64,000 nt of DNA from Duganella lactea (GCF_009857505.1 NZ_WWCP01000023.1:26209-90208); one strand, 5' to 3'. Positions 9,693-18,283 are shown, numbered from the stretch's first letter. Translations and numbers: made by a program. Notes: generated from the sequence alone by a model not told the origin.

Positions 9693-9859
9693 GAAAATAG
9701 ATGAATGGGCGTGTTGCTGGCAATATGCCACAAAGCGGGCTGTTGCGGGCGGGAATGCGGCGTTGCACCGCGGCAGATGGTACAATGCCGCCCTTCGCGT
9801 CACTGCCGCCGCCTGGTCAGGATGCCAAGTTTGAACGACTACTCGAAGGATAGAATGCC

Positions 9860-10219
9860 ATGCAACGTATTATGCTGCGCTCCAAGCTGCACCGCGTAAC
9901 GGTCACCCAGGCCGACCTGAACTACGAAGGCTCCTGCGGCATCGACGTCGACCTGCTGGAAGCCGCCGACATCAAGGTCAACGAACAGATCGAACTGTAT
10001 AACGTCAACAACGGCGAGCGTTTCGCCACCTACGCCATTCCGGGCAAGCGCGGCAGCGGCGAGATTTCGCTCAACGGCGCCGCCGCCCGCAAGGCGCAGC
10101 TGGGCGACCTGCTGATCATCTGCACCTACGGCCCGATGACCGACGCCGAGATTGCGACGCACGTGCCGAAGCTGGTGTTCGTCGACGAACACAACAAAAT
10201 CAAAAGCATCAAGCAATAA
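9860..10219 (+). CDS. panD: Aspartate 1-decarboxylase (pantothenate pathway)
   Basis: A 119-residue protein, the normal short length for the family. It makes beta-alanine from L-aspartate for pantothenate and coenzyme A synthesis. The proenzyme self-cleavage site is present as Y-E-G24-S25-C, where Ser25 becomes the pyruvoyl cofactor; the TYAIPGKRGSGEISLNGAAA core follows the family pattern closely. A Shine-Dalgarno-like GAAGGAT lies before the ATG. Upstream, TGGTACAAT at 9778-9786 resembles an extended -10 element (TGN-TACAAT) without a clear -35. A near-ideal intrinsic terminator follows directly (10244-10293), so panD is a single-gene transcription unit. Confidence 0.97.
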   Translation: MQRIMLRSKLHRVTVTQADLNYEGSCGIDVDLLEAADIKVNEQIELYNVNNGERFATYAIPGKRGSGEISLNGAAARKAQLGDLLIICTYGPMTDAEIATHVPKLVFVDEHNKIKSIKQ

Positions 10220-10243
10220 CGCCGCCGGCGTTCAGCCGCGCGA

Positions 10244-10293
10244 ACGCGTGGCGTCGCGGTGGCCCGGGCCACCGCGACGCCACGCGTTTTTTT
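10244..10293 (+). terminator. Intrinsic terminator of panD
   Basis: A perfect inverted repeat with 22-nt arms, 10244-10265 and 10266-10287, directly followed by a run of seven T (10287-10293). The T-run lies only on the plus-strand side, so it terminates panD rather than the facing gene, whose stop codon (10292-10294) overlaps the T-tract. Confidence 0.93.
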
Positions 10294-10912
10294 ATGCCTT
10301 GCTGCCGTCCTGCCGCAGCAGCTGCGACATGTACTGCGGCGTGATGCCGAGGAAGGATGCCACCACCTTCTGCGACACGCGCTGTTCCAGGCCCGGATAC
10401 TCGCGGCGGAAGGCGTGCAGCCGGCCCTGCGCCGGCGAGGCGTTCAGGTACAGGCGTCGGCTCTGCTCGATGATGGCGCGCTGGGTCGCGCCCAGATAGT
10501 AGTCGCGCAACAGCGTGTTGCCGCGATAGGTGTTGAGCACCTCCAGCCAGTCCAGGCGGAAGCCGTGGACAGCGGTTTCCGCGATGACGAAATTGAGCGC
10601 CGGCTCGGCGTCGCGCGCGCGCAGCAGATCGTCGTGCGCGCCGGCCGCCTCGCCATCGGTCTGGAAATGCAGCGTGACTTCGTTGCCGGTCTCGGTGATG
10701 AAGCCGGTGCGCGCCACGCCGCTGTGCAGCCAGTGCACATGCTGCACCGGCGTGCCGATGCGTTGCAGGTATTCGCCCTTGCGCACGCTGAACGGCCGCG
10801 TCAACGGCGCCAGCAGGCGGGTGGCTTCATCGTATAGTTCGGGCGTGACGCCGTAGCGGCGTGACACGACTTCGCGGTATTTCGCGCGGTGTTCAAGGAA
10901 TGCGTTGCTCAT
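10292..10912 (-). CDS. Crp/Fnr-family transcriptional regulator
   Basis: A 206-residue protein with an N-terminal cyclic-nucleotide-binding-type beta barrel (about residues 25-125, e.g. PFSVRKGEYLQRIGTPVQHVHWLHSGVARTG in pieces) and a C-terminal segment with a helix-turn-helix-like stretch (RVSQKVVASFLGITPQYMSQLLRQ), where the 'ASFLGITPQYMSQ' part is typical of Crp/Fnr regulators. No Fnr-type N-terminal cysteine cluster is seen, and the PR-E-S phosphate-binding cassette of cAMP-binding Crp is not recognisable, so the ligand is uncertain. It reads away from the chemotaxis operon across a 363-bp AT-rich spacer, so it could share that regulatory region. Targets are unknown. Confidence 0.85.
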   Translation of the reverse strand: MSNAFLEHRAKYREVVSRRYGVTPELYDEATRLLAPLTRPFSVRKGEYLQRIGTPVQHVHWLHSGVARTGFITETGNEVTLHFQTDGEAAGAHDDLLRARDAEPALNFVIAETAVHGFRLDWLEVLNTYRGNTLLRDYYLGATQRAIIEQSRRLYLNASPAQGRLHAFRREYPGLEQRVSQKVVASFLGITPQYMSQLLRQDGSKA

Positions 10913-11275
10913 CTCAGTTTTTTAGGAGTGGCAGGGGGGGCACGGCGATGTAAATGGCCGTACATAATGAACTTCAAAGTGTAAACGTTTTCAAAGTGCA
11001 ACACACAATATTTGTTGCAAAATGGAATTAAGTTTTGAAAATTTGATTTTAAACTTAAAGAAGTTGAAGTGGCGGCCGCTGAGTTGCCTATTTTCGTTAC
11101 TACTATATTAATAGTTTTGCCGGCTCAATCACGCGGCCAGGCTGTGGTTGTATCTGTGCAACAGCGCCGCCTTTCGCGCATGCGCGGTGTCGCACGTGTG
11201 GATTTCTGCGCTACAGTGGACCTCCCGAAGGCGCTGTCTGAGCGGCGCCCGGCTACTACAGTGGGGTGGCATCCA
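10913..11275. other. AT-rich divergent intergenic region between the Crp/Fnr gene and the chemotaxis operon
   Basis: About 360 bp with no convincing gene. The stretch 10960-11070 is strikingly AT-rich against the surrounding GC-rich DNA and contains the probable sigma-28 promoter at 11056-11082. The remainder to 11275 would be a long 5' leader of the first chemotaxis gene, or part of an N-terminal extension if translation starts at the in-frame ATG at 11180. Confidence 0.5.
11056..11082 (+). promoter_or_regulatory. Sigma-28 (FliA)-type promoter of the chemotaxis operon
   Basis: TAAA at 11056-11059, 15-bp spacer, then GCCGCTGA at 11075-11082. The FliA consensus is TAAA-N15-GCCGATAA; the -35 block matches fully and the -10 block 6 of 8. 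It lies in the AT-rich spacer ahead of the operon and places the transcript start near 11090, downstream of the most upstream in-frame start codon (11069), which therefore cannot be used from this promoter. Confidence 0.6.
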
Positions 11276-12436
11276 GTGATCCATCAAAGCGGATTTGGTA
11301 GCAAAAAAATAGTCGCGTTCGGCCTGGCCGCGGCGGGCGCGTTAGGGACCATCGTCGCCGGCTGGAGCGCCTGGGGATGGATGACGCTGATCTGGGCGGC
11401 GCTGTTGCTGGGGGCCGCCGCATGGCTGACGCGCGATGGCGATGGCGCGGCGGCCGGCGGTGGCGGCGACGCCATGATCGAGGACTATCTTGAAAGCCGC
11501 GAACGTTTCGGCGACGCCGTGCTGCCGGTGTGGGGCCGCCATATCGAAAACTCGCGTGCGCAGATGGAGGAGGCGGTGTCCGACCTGGCCACGCGCTTCT
11601 CCAATATCGTCGACAAGCTCGATGGCGCGCTACATGTCTCCGGCGGCGCCGGTCAGGGCGAACATTCGATGACCGAGGTGTTCGCGCACAGCGAGCAGCG
11701 GCTGGGCTCCGTGGTGGCGTCGATGAAATCGGCGATGGCCTCCAAGCACGCCATGCTGGTGCAGATCAAGGACCTGGAACGCTTCACGCGTGAACTGCGC
11801 GGCATGGCCGAAGGCGTGGCCAGCATCGCCGCGCAAACCAATCTGCTGGCGCTGAACGCCGCCATCGAGGCGGCGCGCGCCGGTCCCGCCGGCGCCGGCT
11901 TCGCGGTGGTGGCCACCGAGGTGCGCATGCTGTCGATGCGCTCCGCTGAAACCGGCAAGGAAATCACCAACCGCGTGGGCCTGATCAGCAGCGCCATTCT
12001 GGCCGCCAGCCAGGCCGCCGAACAATCCCGCGACGCCGAGGACAAGTCGATGCAGTCGGCCGAAGGCATGATCGAGGCGGTGCTCAGCGAGTTTCGCGAA
12101 ATGACCGATGCGCTGGTGCAGTCGTCGGCGCTGCTCAAGCAGCAGAGCATGGGTATCCAGGGCGAGGTGGGCGAGGCGCTGGTGCAGTTGCAGTTCCAGG
12201 ACCGTGTGAGCCAGGTGATGTCGCACGTGCGCGCCAACATGGAGCAGTTGCTGCCGCTGCTGCGCGAGAACCGCCAGCGCTATCGCGACACCGGTACGCT
12301 GGCGCCGCTCGACCCCGACCAGCTGATGAACGATTTGCGCAAAACTTATGCGATGGCGGAGGAACACGCGGTGCACAGCGGCGCCAGGCTGGCCGCGCCG
12401 GCGGCCGCCGCGGCGGATGAAATCACTTTTTTCTGA
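11276..12436 (+). CDS. Methyl-accepting chemotaxis protein without a periplasmic sensor domain
   Basis: 386 residues from the GTG at 11276. Upstream in-frame codons extend to 11069, but that region overlaps the sigma-28 promoter and is unlike the family. Two hydrophobic helices are almost adjacent near the N-terminus (IVAFGLAAAGALGTIVAGW and MTLIWAALLLGAAAWL), leaving no room for a ligand-binding domain. The cytoplasmic part has the receptor hairpin tip (IAAQTNLLALNAAIEAARAG), but the flanking coiled-coil arms are short. It probably reports intracellular or membrane-state signals to the CheA/CheW array encoded downstream. First gene of the chemotaxis operon, 12 bp before cheY. The start codon is uncertain; an ATG at 11180 is the alternative. 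Confidence 0.82.
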   Translation: MIHQSGFGSKKIVAFGLAAAGALGTIVAGWSAWGWMTLIWAALLLGAAAWLTRDGDGAAAGGGGDAMIEDYLESRERFGDAVLPVWGRHIENSRAQMEEAVSDLATRFSNIVDKLDGALHVSGGAGQGEHSMTEVFAHSEQRLGSVVASMKSAMASKHAMLVQIKDLERFTRELRGMAEGVASIAAQTNLLALNAAIEAARAGPAGAGFAVVATEVRMLSMRSAETGKEITNRVGLISSAILAASQAAEQSRDAEDKSMQSAEGMIEAVLSEFREMTDALVQSSALLKQQSMGIQGEVGEALVQLQFQDRVSQVMSHVRANMEQLLPLLRENRQRYRDTGTLAPLDPDQLMNDLRKTYAMAEEHAVHSGARLAAPAAAAADEITFF

Positions 12437-12448
12437 GGTGGATGAAAC

Positions 12449-12817
12449 ATGGGCAAAACCATTATGGTGGTCGACGATTCGGCCTCGTTGCGGCAGGTGG
12501 TGGGCATTGCGCTCAAGGGCGCCGGTTATGATGTGATCGAGGGGCGGGACGGGGTGGACGCGCTGTCCAAGTGCACCGGCCAGAAAATCCATCTGGTGGT
12601 GTGCGACGTGAACATGCCGAACATGGACGGCATTACCTTCGTCAAGCAATTCAAGCAGCTGCCCAACTATAAATTCACGCCGGTGATCATGCTGACCACC
12701 GAATCGCAGGAGAGCAAGAAGGAGGAGGGCAAGGCGGCCGGCGCGAGAGCCTGGGTGGTCAAGCCCTTCAAGCCGGAGGTGCTGCTGGGCGCCGTGGCCA
12801 AACTGGTACTACCCTGA
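12449..12817 (+). CDS. cheY: CheY-type single-domain response regulator
   Basis: A 122-residue stand-alone receiver domain. The acidic pair D9-D10, phosphoacceptor D53 in VCDVNMP, switch residue T83/T84 in MLTT and K105 in VKPF are all present. It should be phosphorylated by the CheA encoded two genes downstream and act on the flagellar motor or another output. The sequence from VIMLTTES to KPFKPE is typical of the CheY copy placed at the head of betaproteobacterial che operons. Another CheY could exist elsewhere, so motor control by this copy is an inference. Confidence 0.93.
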   Translation: MGKTIMVVDDSASLRQVVGIALKGAGYDVIEGRDGVDALSKCTGQKIHLVVCDVNMPNMDGITFVKQFKQLPNYKFTPVIMLTTESQESKKEEGKAAGARAWVVKPFKPEVLLGAVAKLVLP

Positions 12818-12831
12818 TCCAGGAGGCTGCG

Positions 12832-13128
12832 ATGGCAGACGATGTCACCCATCTTTCCCTCGACGGCGAAATGACGATTTACCGCGCCGCCGATTTGAAA
12901 GTCACCGTGCTGGAGGCGCTGCGCAAAACGCGCGCGCTGGAAATCGATTTGTCGGCGGTAACGGAGCTGGACACCGCCGGCCTGCAGCTGCTGATGCTGG
13001 CCAAACAGACCGCCGCCGCCGAACAGCGCGAGCTGCGCCTGGTGCGGCACAGCCCCGCCGTTGTGGAAATCTTCGCGATGCTGGACCTGGGCGCCTTCTT
13101 CGGCGACACCGTGCTGACACACGCTTGA
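12832..13128 (+). CDS. STAS-domain protein of the chemotaxis operon
   Basis: A 98-residue single STAS domain, related to anti-sigma-factor antagonists such as SpoIIAA. The conserved loop reads DLSAVTELDTAG, with Asp47-Thr48 where phosphorylatable Asp-Ser or Asp-Thr is usual, so regulation by threonine phosphorylation is possible. No kinase of the SpoIIAB type is seen nearby. It lies between cheY and cheA with gaps of 14 and 10 bp, so it is co-expressed with the signalling complex. Known chemosensory operons of beta- and gammaproteobacteria often carry such a STAS gene; its exact role is not established from sequence. Confidence 0.88.
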   Translation: MADDVTHLSLDGEMTIYRAADLKVTVLEALRKTRALEIDLSAVTELDTAGLQLLMLAKQTAAAEQRELRLVRHSPAVVEIFAMLDLGAFFGDTVLTHA

Positions 13129-13138
13129 GGGCAGAACC

Positions 13139-15298
13139 ATGAATCTGGATGACGCGCTACAAACATTTATCGCCGAAAGCCGTGAACTGTTGGAAGAGAT
13201 GGAGAACGCGTTGCTCAACGTTGACCTGGCGGGCGACCAGGGCGAGGCGATCAACGCCATCTTCCGCGCGGCGCACACCATTAAGGGCTCGGCGGGGCTG
13301 TTCAGCCTTGACCACATCGTCGCCTTCACCCACGTGGTGGAGAGCCTGCTGGACAAGGTGCGCGACGGCAGCGTCACGCTCAACGATGAAATGGTGGTGC
13401 TGCTGCTGTCGTGCTGCGACTACCTGTCCGGCATGATCGACGCGCTGGCCGCCGGCCGCCACGAGCAGGACCCGGACACCGCGCCGGAAGGCGAGATGCT
13501 GCAACAGCAGCTGCGCCGCCATATGGACGGCGCCGCTGCGCCGGCCGCAGCGGCGGCGCCGACCAAGCCCGGCGCCGAAGTCGCCGGCGCGCCGCGCGGC
13601 GACGGCGACCTCTGGCACATCTCGCTGCGCTTCGGCCGCGGCGTGCTGCAGAACGGCATGGACCCGATCGCGTTCCTGCGCTACCTCGGCAAGCTGGGGC
13701 GCGTGGTCGGCATCGCCACGCTGCCGGACGCGCTGCCGGCGGCCGACGAGATGGACGCGGAACTGTGCTATCTCGGTTTCGAGATCGCTTTCGACAGCGC
13801 GGCCGAGCGCGAAGCCATCGCCGGCGTGTTCGATTTTGTGGAGGACGACTGCGAGATCCGCATCATTCCACCGAACAGCAAGGTGGCGGAATACGTCGCG
13901 CTGATACGCGCGCTGCCGGAGCGCCCGGCGCGCCTCGGCGAGATACTGGTGCACTGCGGCAGCGTGACGGCGTACGAACTGGAAGCGGCGCTGCGGCGGC
14001 AGTCCGAGCCGGACGCGGCGCCGGACGCCGCGCCGGCACCGCTGGGCCGCATCCTGGTCGATGCCGGCAATGTGGCGCCGGTGGTGGTGGAGGCGGCGCT
14101 GGCCAAGCAGAAGCAGGTCAGCGAACAAAAGGTGCAGGAGAGCCGCTCGATCCGGGTCGACTCCGACAAGCTGGATCGCCTGATCGACCTGGTGGGCGAG
14201 CTGATTATCGCCGGCGCGCGCGCCAATATGGTCGGCCAGCAGATACAGAACACCGAACTGCTGGAGTGCACCTCGACGCTGAGCGGCTTGGTGGAGGACG
14301 TGCGCGACGCCGCGCTGGAGCTGCGCATGGTGAAGATCGGCGCCACCTTCAACCGCTTCCAGCGCGTGGTGCACGACGTGGCGCGGGAACTGGGCAAGGA
14401 CATCGGCCTGATTGTCGACGGCGAGGATTCCGAGCTGGACAAGACGGTGGTGGAAAAAATCGGCGACCCGCTGATGCACCTGGTGCGCAACGCCATGGAC
14501 CATGGCATCGAACCGGCCGAGGTGCGCGTGGCCGCTGGCAAGCCGGCCAAGGGCATGATCAAGCTGAACGCCTTCCACGAATCGGGCAGTATCGTGATTC
14601 AAGTCAGCGACGACGGCGGTGGCCTGCGCAAGGAAAAAATTCTGGCCAAGGCCATCGAGCGCGGCCTGGTGGACCCGGAGCGCAAGCTGACCGACAGCGA
14701 AATCTACAACCTGATCTTCGAGGCTGGTTTTTCGACGGCGGAAAAGATCACCAACCTGTCGGGGCGCGGGGTCGGCATGGATGTGGTGAAGCGCAATATC
14801 CAGGCGCTGCGCGGCAGCGTGGATGTCGCCAGCAGGGAGGGCTTGGGCACCACCGTCACCGTGCGCCTGCCGCTGACGCTGGCGATCATCGACGGCTTCC
14901 TGGTGCAGGCGTCGTCGTCGGTGTTCGTCATCCCGCTGGACATGATCGAGGAGTGTATCGAGTACGCCACCGAGCCGGGACAGGACTATAGCAACCTGCG
15001 CGGCCAGGTGCTGCCGCTGGTGCGCCTGCGCGCCTTGTTCCGCATCGGCGGCGGCGCTACCCGGCGCGAGAGCATCGTGGTGCTGAAGTTCGGCAACCAG
15101 CGCGCCGGGTTGGTGGTCGATACGCTGCTGGGCGAGTTCCAGACCGTGATCAAGCCTCTGAGCCCGATCTTCAGCGAAGTCAAATGCATCAGCGGCTCCA
15201 CCATCCTGGGCAGCGGCGAGGTGGCGCTGATCCTGGACGTGGCCGCGTTGATGAACACCATGACCGGCAAGGGCGCCACGCCGGCGCTGGCCGCCTAG
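13139..15298 (+). CDS. cheA: Chemotaxis histidine kinase CheA with tandem MshEN-like motifs
   Basis: 719 residues. Order: HPt domain with phosphorylated His46 (AAHTIKGSAG); a region at about 160-255 in the place of P2; then two copies of a 24-residue motif, R265-Q288 (RLGEILVHCG...ALRRQ) and P301-Q324 (PLGRILVDAG...ALAKQ); the dimerisation domain (SRSIRVDSDKLDRLIDLVGE); the HATPase domain with N-box HLVRNAMDHG and G-box GRGVGMDVV; and a C-terminal CheW-like domain. It autophosphorylates in response to receptors and passes phosphate to CheY, CheB and the REC-EAL protein. The 24-residue motifs follow the pattern RLGxxLVxxG-x6-L-x3-L-x2-Q of the MshEN c-di-GMP-binding domain, suggesting that this kinase senses c-di-GMP directly. 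That binding is an inference. Confidence 0.95.
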   Translation: MNLDDALQTFIAESRELLEEMENALLNVDLAGDQGEAINAIFRAAHTIKGSAGLFSLDHIVAFTHVVESLLDKVRDGSVTLNDEMVVLLLSCCDYLSGMIDALAAGRHEQDPDTAPEGEMLQQQLRRHMDGAAAPAAAAAPTKPGAEVAGAPRGDGDLWHISLRFGRGVLQNGMDPIAFLRYLGKLGRVVGIATLPDALPAADEMDAELCYLGFEIAFDSAAEREAIAGVFDFVEDDCEIRIIPPNSKVAEYVALIRALPERPARLGEILVHCGSVTAYELEAALRRQSEPDAAPDAAPAPLGRILVDAGNVAPVVVEAALAKQKQVSEQKVQESRSIRVDSDKLDRLIDLVGELIIAGARANMVGQQIQNTELLECTSTLSGLVEDVRDAALELRMVKIGATFNRFQRVVHDVARELGKDIGLIVDGEDSELDKTVVEKIGDPLMHLVRNAMDHGIEPAEVRVAAGKPAKGMIKLNAFHESGSIVIQVSDDGGGLRKEKILAKAIERGLVDPERKLTDSEIYNLIFEAGFSTAEKITNLSGRGVGMDVVKRNIQALRGSVDVASREGLGTTVTVRLPLTLAIIDGFLVQASSSVFVIPLDMIEECIEYATEPGQDYSNLRGQVLPLVRLRALFRIGGGATRRESIVVLKFGNQRAGLVVDTLLGEFQTVIKPLSPIFSEVKCISGSTILGSGEVALILDVAALMNTMTGKGATPALAA

Positions 15299-15307
15299 GA
15301 GAAGCGC

Positions 15308-15856
15308 ATGAGCCGCACCGACAACACTGATATGGCCACTTACGGCAGCGAGGCCCATGTCGCGCTGCCCAGCCAGTTCCTCACCTTCATGCTGGCCGAT
15401 GAGCAGTACGCGGTGGGCATCCTGCACATCAAGGAAATCATCGAGTACGGCAGCCTGGCGACGGTGCCGATGATGCCCGATTGCGTGCGCGGCGTGATCA
15501 ACCTGCGCGGCGCGGTGGTGCCGGTGATGGACCTGTCGGCGCGCTTCGGCCGCGGGCAAAGCGTCATCGGCAAGCGCAGTTGCATCGTTATCGTCGAAGC
15601 CGGCGGCGAGGAGGGCGCCAACAAGCAGGTGTTGGGTATGCTGGTGGACGCGGTCAACGCGGTGGTGGAAATCGCCGCCGAGGATATCGAGCCGGCGCCG
15701 TCGTTCGGCACCCGCATCCGGCCCGACTTCATCGCCGGCATGGGCAAGCTCACGGATAAAAATCGCGGGCGCTTCGTGATCCTGCTGGACATCGAGCGGG
15801 TGCTGTCGAGCGAGGAAATCGTCGACATGGCGCGCGGCGCCGTTGCCGCGGCGTGA
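15308..15856 (+). CDS. cheW: Chemotaxis coupling protein CheW
   Basis: A 182-residue single CheW domain (residues about 20-165) linking receptors to CheA. Recognisable family stretches are FMLADEQYAVGILHIKEII, MMPDCVRGVINLRGAVVPVMDLSARFG and LGMLVDAVNAVVEI (quoted in part). It is slightly longer than the E. coli protein owing to a polar N-terminal tail and an Ala-rich C-terminus. It lies 9 bp after cheA and 15 bp before cheR, in the same operon. Confidence 0.95.
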   Translation: MSRTDNTDMATYGSEAHVALPSQFLTFMLADEQYAVGILHIKEIIEYGSLATVPMMPDCVRGVINLRGAVVPVMDLSARFGRGQSVIGKRSCIVIVEAGGEEGANKQVLGMLVDAVNAVVEIAAEDIEPAPSFGTRIRPDFIAGMGKLTDKNRGRFVILLDIERVLSSEEIVDMARGAVAAA

Positions 15857-15871
15857 ACGGCGAGGTTGACC

Positions 15872-16678
15872 GTGGGCCTGGCGATGATCACCGACCGTGA
15901 ATTCATGCAGTTCCAGCGCTTCATCTTCGATGCGGCCGGGATTACCATGTCCGACGGCAAGCAGGCGCTGGTCAGCGGCCGTCTGGCCAAGCGGCTGGCG
16001 CATTACCAGCTCGATAGCTACGGCGATTATTTAAAGCTGCTGGAGAGCCGCGAAGAGCCGGCCGAATTGCAGGTGGCGGTGGATCTGCTGACCACCAACG
16101 AGACCTACTTCTTCCGCGAGCCGAAGCACTTCGCGCTGCTGCGCGAACTGGCGCAGGAGGCCGCCGACAAGCACCGCCCGATGCGCGTGTGGAGCGCCGC
16201 CAGTTCCAGCGGCGAGGAGCCGTACAGCATCGCCATGGTGCTGGCCGATGTGCTGGACGATACGCAGTGGGAAGTGCTGGGCACCGACATCAGCACCCGC
16301 GTGCTGCAGCGCGCCCGCAGCGGCCATTATCCGATGGAGCGGGCGTCGCAGATGCCGCCGCACTACCTGAAGCGCTACTGCCTCAAGGGCCAGGGCTCGG
16401 AGGCCGGCACCATGCTGATCGAACGTTCGCTGCGCCAGCGGGTGCAGTTCCAGCACCTGAACCTGAACGCGCCGCTGCCGCGAATGGGCAGCTTCGACGT
16501 CATCTTCCTGCGCAATGTGATGATCTATTTCAGCCTGGAGACCAAGCGCCAGGTGGTGGCGCGGCTGCTGGCGCAACTGCGGCCGGGCGGCTACTTCCTG
16601 ATCGGCCATTCGGAAACGCTGAACGACATCAACGACAGCCTGATCGCGCTCGCCCCGTCGATTTATCGCAAGCCATGA
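15872..16678 (+). CDS. cheR: Chemoreceptor glutamate methyltransferase CheR
   Basis: 268 residues from the GTG at 15872, chosen because GGCGAGG ends six bases before it; a TTG at 15866 and an ATG at 15884 are alternatives. The N-terminal helical domain (ITDREFMQFQRFIFDAAGI) is followed by an S-adenosylmethionine-binding fold with the motif WSAASSSGEEPYSIAM and a later IFLRNVMIYF. It methylates receptor glutamates to reset sensitivity. The stop overlaps the cheD start (ATGA), so the two adaptation enzymes are translationally coupled. Confidence 0.94.
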   Translation: MGLAMITDREFMQFQRFIFDAAGITMSDGKQALVSGRLAKRLAHYQLDSYGDYLKLLESREEPAELQVAVDLLTTNETYFFREPKHFALLRELAQEAADKHRPMRVWSAASSSGEEPYSIAMVLADVLDDTQWEVLGTDISTRVLQRARSGHYPMERASQMPPHYLKRYCLKGQGSEAGTMLIERSLRQRVQFQHLNLNAPLPRMGSFDVIFLRNVMIYFSLETKRQVVARLLAQLRPGGYFLIGHSETLNDINDSLIALAPSIYRKP

Positions 16679-17196
16679 ACGACACCAAGCTAATCGATAT
16701 CTTCCTGATGCCCGGCGATTACTTCGTCGGCGGCGCGGAGTATCGTGTGCGTACCCTGCTCGGTTCCTGCGTGTCGATCACGCTGTGGCATCCGGCGCTG
16801 CGCATCGGCGCCATGTCGCACTTTCTGCTGCCGGGGCATGGGCGGCGCCGGAGTGACCATCTGTCCGACAAGCCGGGCATGTTCGCCGCCGATGCCATGC
16901 AGCTGATGATGGACGGCATGGCGCAGCAAGGCGTGCCGCTGATCCAGTGCCAGGGCAAGATCTTCGGCGGCGGCGCGATGTTCCCGCGCAGTGACAAGGT
17001 GCGCGACATCGGCATGCAAAACGGCGACTATGCGCGCGGCATGCTGCAGCAATATGGCGTGCACGTGGTATCCGAAAGCCTGTTCGGCGAAGGGCACCGT
17101 CAACTTATCTTCACCATCCACAGCGGCGAGGTGTTGAGCCGTCAGATCCCGCCGGAGCCGGGATGGAGCACTGTGGCAGCAAGGACTCAGGCATGA
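16675..17196 (+). CDS. cheD: Chemoreceptor glutamine deamidase CheD
   Basis: 173 residues, starting inside the cheR stop (ATGA at 16675). CheD deamidates receptor glutamines to glutamates. The catalytic pair is visible as Cys32 in TLLGSCVSI and His49 in MSHFLLPG. The C-terminal half has the family pattern KIFGGGAMF and GIMQNGDYA-like sequence. Its stop codon overlaps the cheB start, continuing a chain of four-base overlaps. Confidence 0.95.
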   Translation: MNDTKLIDIFLMPGDYFVGGAEYRVRTLLGSCVSITLWHPALRIGAMSHFLLPGHGRRRSDHLSDKPGMFAADAMQLMMDGMAQQGVPLIQCQGKIFGGGAMFPRSDKVRDIGMQNGDYARGMLQQYGVHVVSESLFGEGHRQLIFTIHSGEVLSRQIPPEPGWSTVAARTQA

Positions 17197-18281
17197 ATGT
17201 TATCAAGGTCATCATCGTCGACGATTCCGCCGTGGTGCGGCAGGTGCTCAGCGCCCTGCTCAACGCGGCGTCCGGCATCACCGTCACCCATGCGGTGGCC
17301 AATCCGCTGCTGGCGATCGAGCGCATGAAGGTGCAGTGGCCGGACGTGATCGTGCTGGACGTGGAAATGCCCAAGATGGACGGCATCACCTTCCTGCGCA
17401 AGCTGATGGTCGAGCATCCGACGCCGGTGGTGATCTGCTCCACGCTGACCGAGAAGGGCGCGCAGACTTCGGTCGAGGCCTTGACCGCCGGCGCGGTCTC
17501 CATCATCACCAAGCCGCGCCTGGACCTGAAGCAGTTCCTGCACGATAGCGCCGACGAACTGGTGTCGGCGGTGCGCGCCGCCGCCGCCGCCCATGTCGGC
17601 AAGCTGGCCCCACGACCGTCGCCGGCGCCGCTGGCGCCCCTGCCGCCGCCGTTGACGGTCAAGCTGAATGCGGACGTCATCCTGCCGCCAATGGACGCGC
17701 GGCCGATGACGGCGACCACCGAGCGGGTGGTGGCCATCGGCACCTCCACCGGCGGCACGCAGGCGCTGGAGGAAGTCTTGAGCGCGCTGCCGCGCGTTTC
17801 GCCCGGCATCGTGGTGGTGCAGCATATGCCGGAGAAATTCACCGCCGCCTTCGCGGCGCGGCTGGACAGCGTGTGCCAGGTGCGCGTCAAGGAGGCCGAG
17901 AACAACGACCGTGTGCTGCAGGGGCAGGTGCTGATCGCGCCCGGCGGCAAGCACATGCTGCTACGCCGCACCGGCGCGCAGTATTTCGTTGAGGTGGTGG
18001 ACGGGCCGCTGGTCAACCGTCACCGGCCGTCGGTGGATGTGCTGTTCCGCTCCGCCGCCCGCGCCGCCGGCGCCAATGCGCTGGGCGTGATCATGACCGG
18101 CATGGGCGACGACGGCGCCGCCGGCATGCTGGAGATGCTCAACGCCGGCGCGCGCACGGTGGCGCAGGACGAGGCCAGCTGCGTGGTGTACGGCATGCCG
18201 AAGGAAGCGGTCAAACGGGGCGGGGTCGAGAAGTCGGTGCCGCTGAACGCGATCTACCGCGAAATCCTGCTGCAGCTTTAG
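17193..18281 (+). CDS. cheB: Chemotaxis response regulator methylesterase CheB
   Basis: 362 residues from the ATG at 17193, which overlaps the cheD stop and has AAGGA nine bases upstream; an in-frame ATG at 17163 is less likely. The N-terminal receiver has D10-D11 and phosphoacceptor D56 (VLDVEMP). A Pro/Ala-rich linker leads to the methylesterase domain with Ser185 in GTSTGG, His211 in QHMPEKF and Asp307 in GMGDDG, the catalytic triad. It removes receptor methyl groups when phosphorylated by CheA. Confidence 0.95.
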   Translation: MNVIKVIIVDDSAVVRQVLSALLNAASGITVTHAVANPLLAIERMKVQWPDVIVLDVEMPKMDGITFLRKLMVEHPTPVVICSTLTEKGAQTSVEALTAGAVSIITKPRLDLKQFLHDSADELVSAVRAAAAAHVGKLAPRPSPAPLAPLPPPLTVKLNADVILPPMDARPMTATTERVVAIGTSTGGTQALEEVLSALPRVSPGIVVVQHMPEKFTAAFAARLDSVCQVRVKEAENNDRVLQGQVLIAPGGKHMLLRRTGAQYFVEVVDGPLVNRHRPSVDVLFRSAARAAGANALGVIMTGMGDDGAAGMLEMLNAGARTVAQDEASCVVYGMPKEAVKRGGVEKSVPLNAIYREILLQL

Positions 18282-18283
18282 TC

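Noticed and set aside
13157..16003. Very long open frame (about 948 codons) on the minus strand opposite cheA-cheW
   Set aside because: Gene-length antisense frames are common in GC-rich DNA; the translation is His/Arg/Gln-rich without any family motif, and the plus strand holds cheA and cheW.
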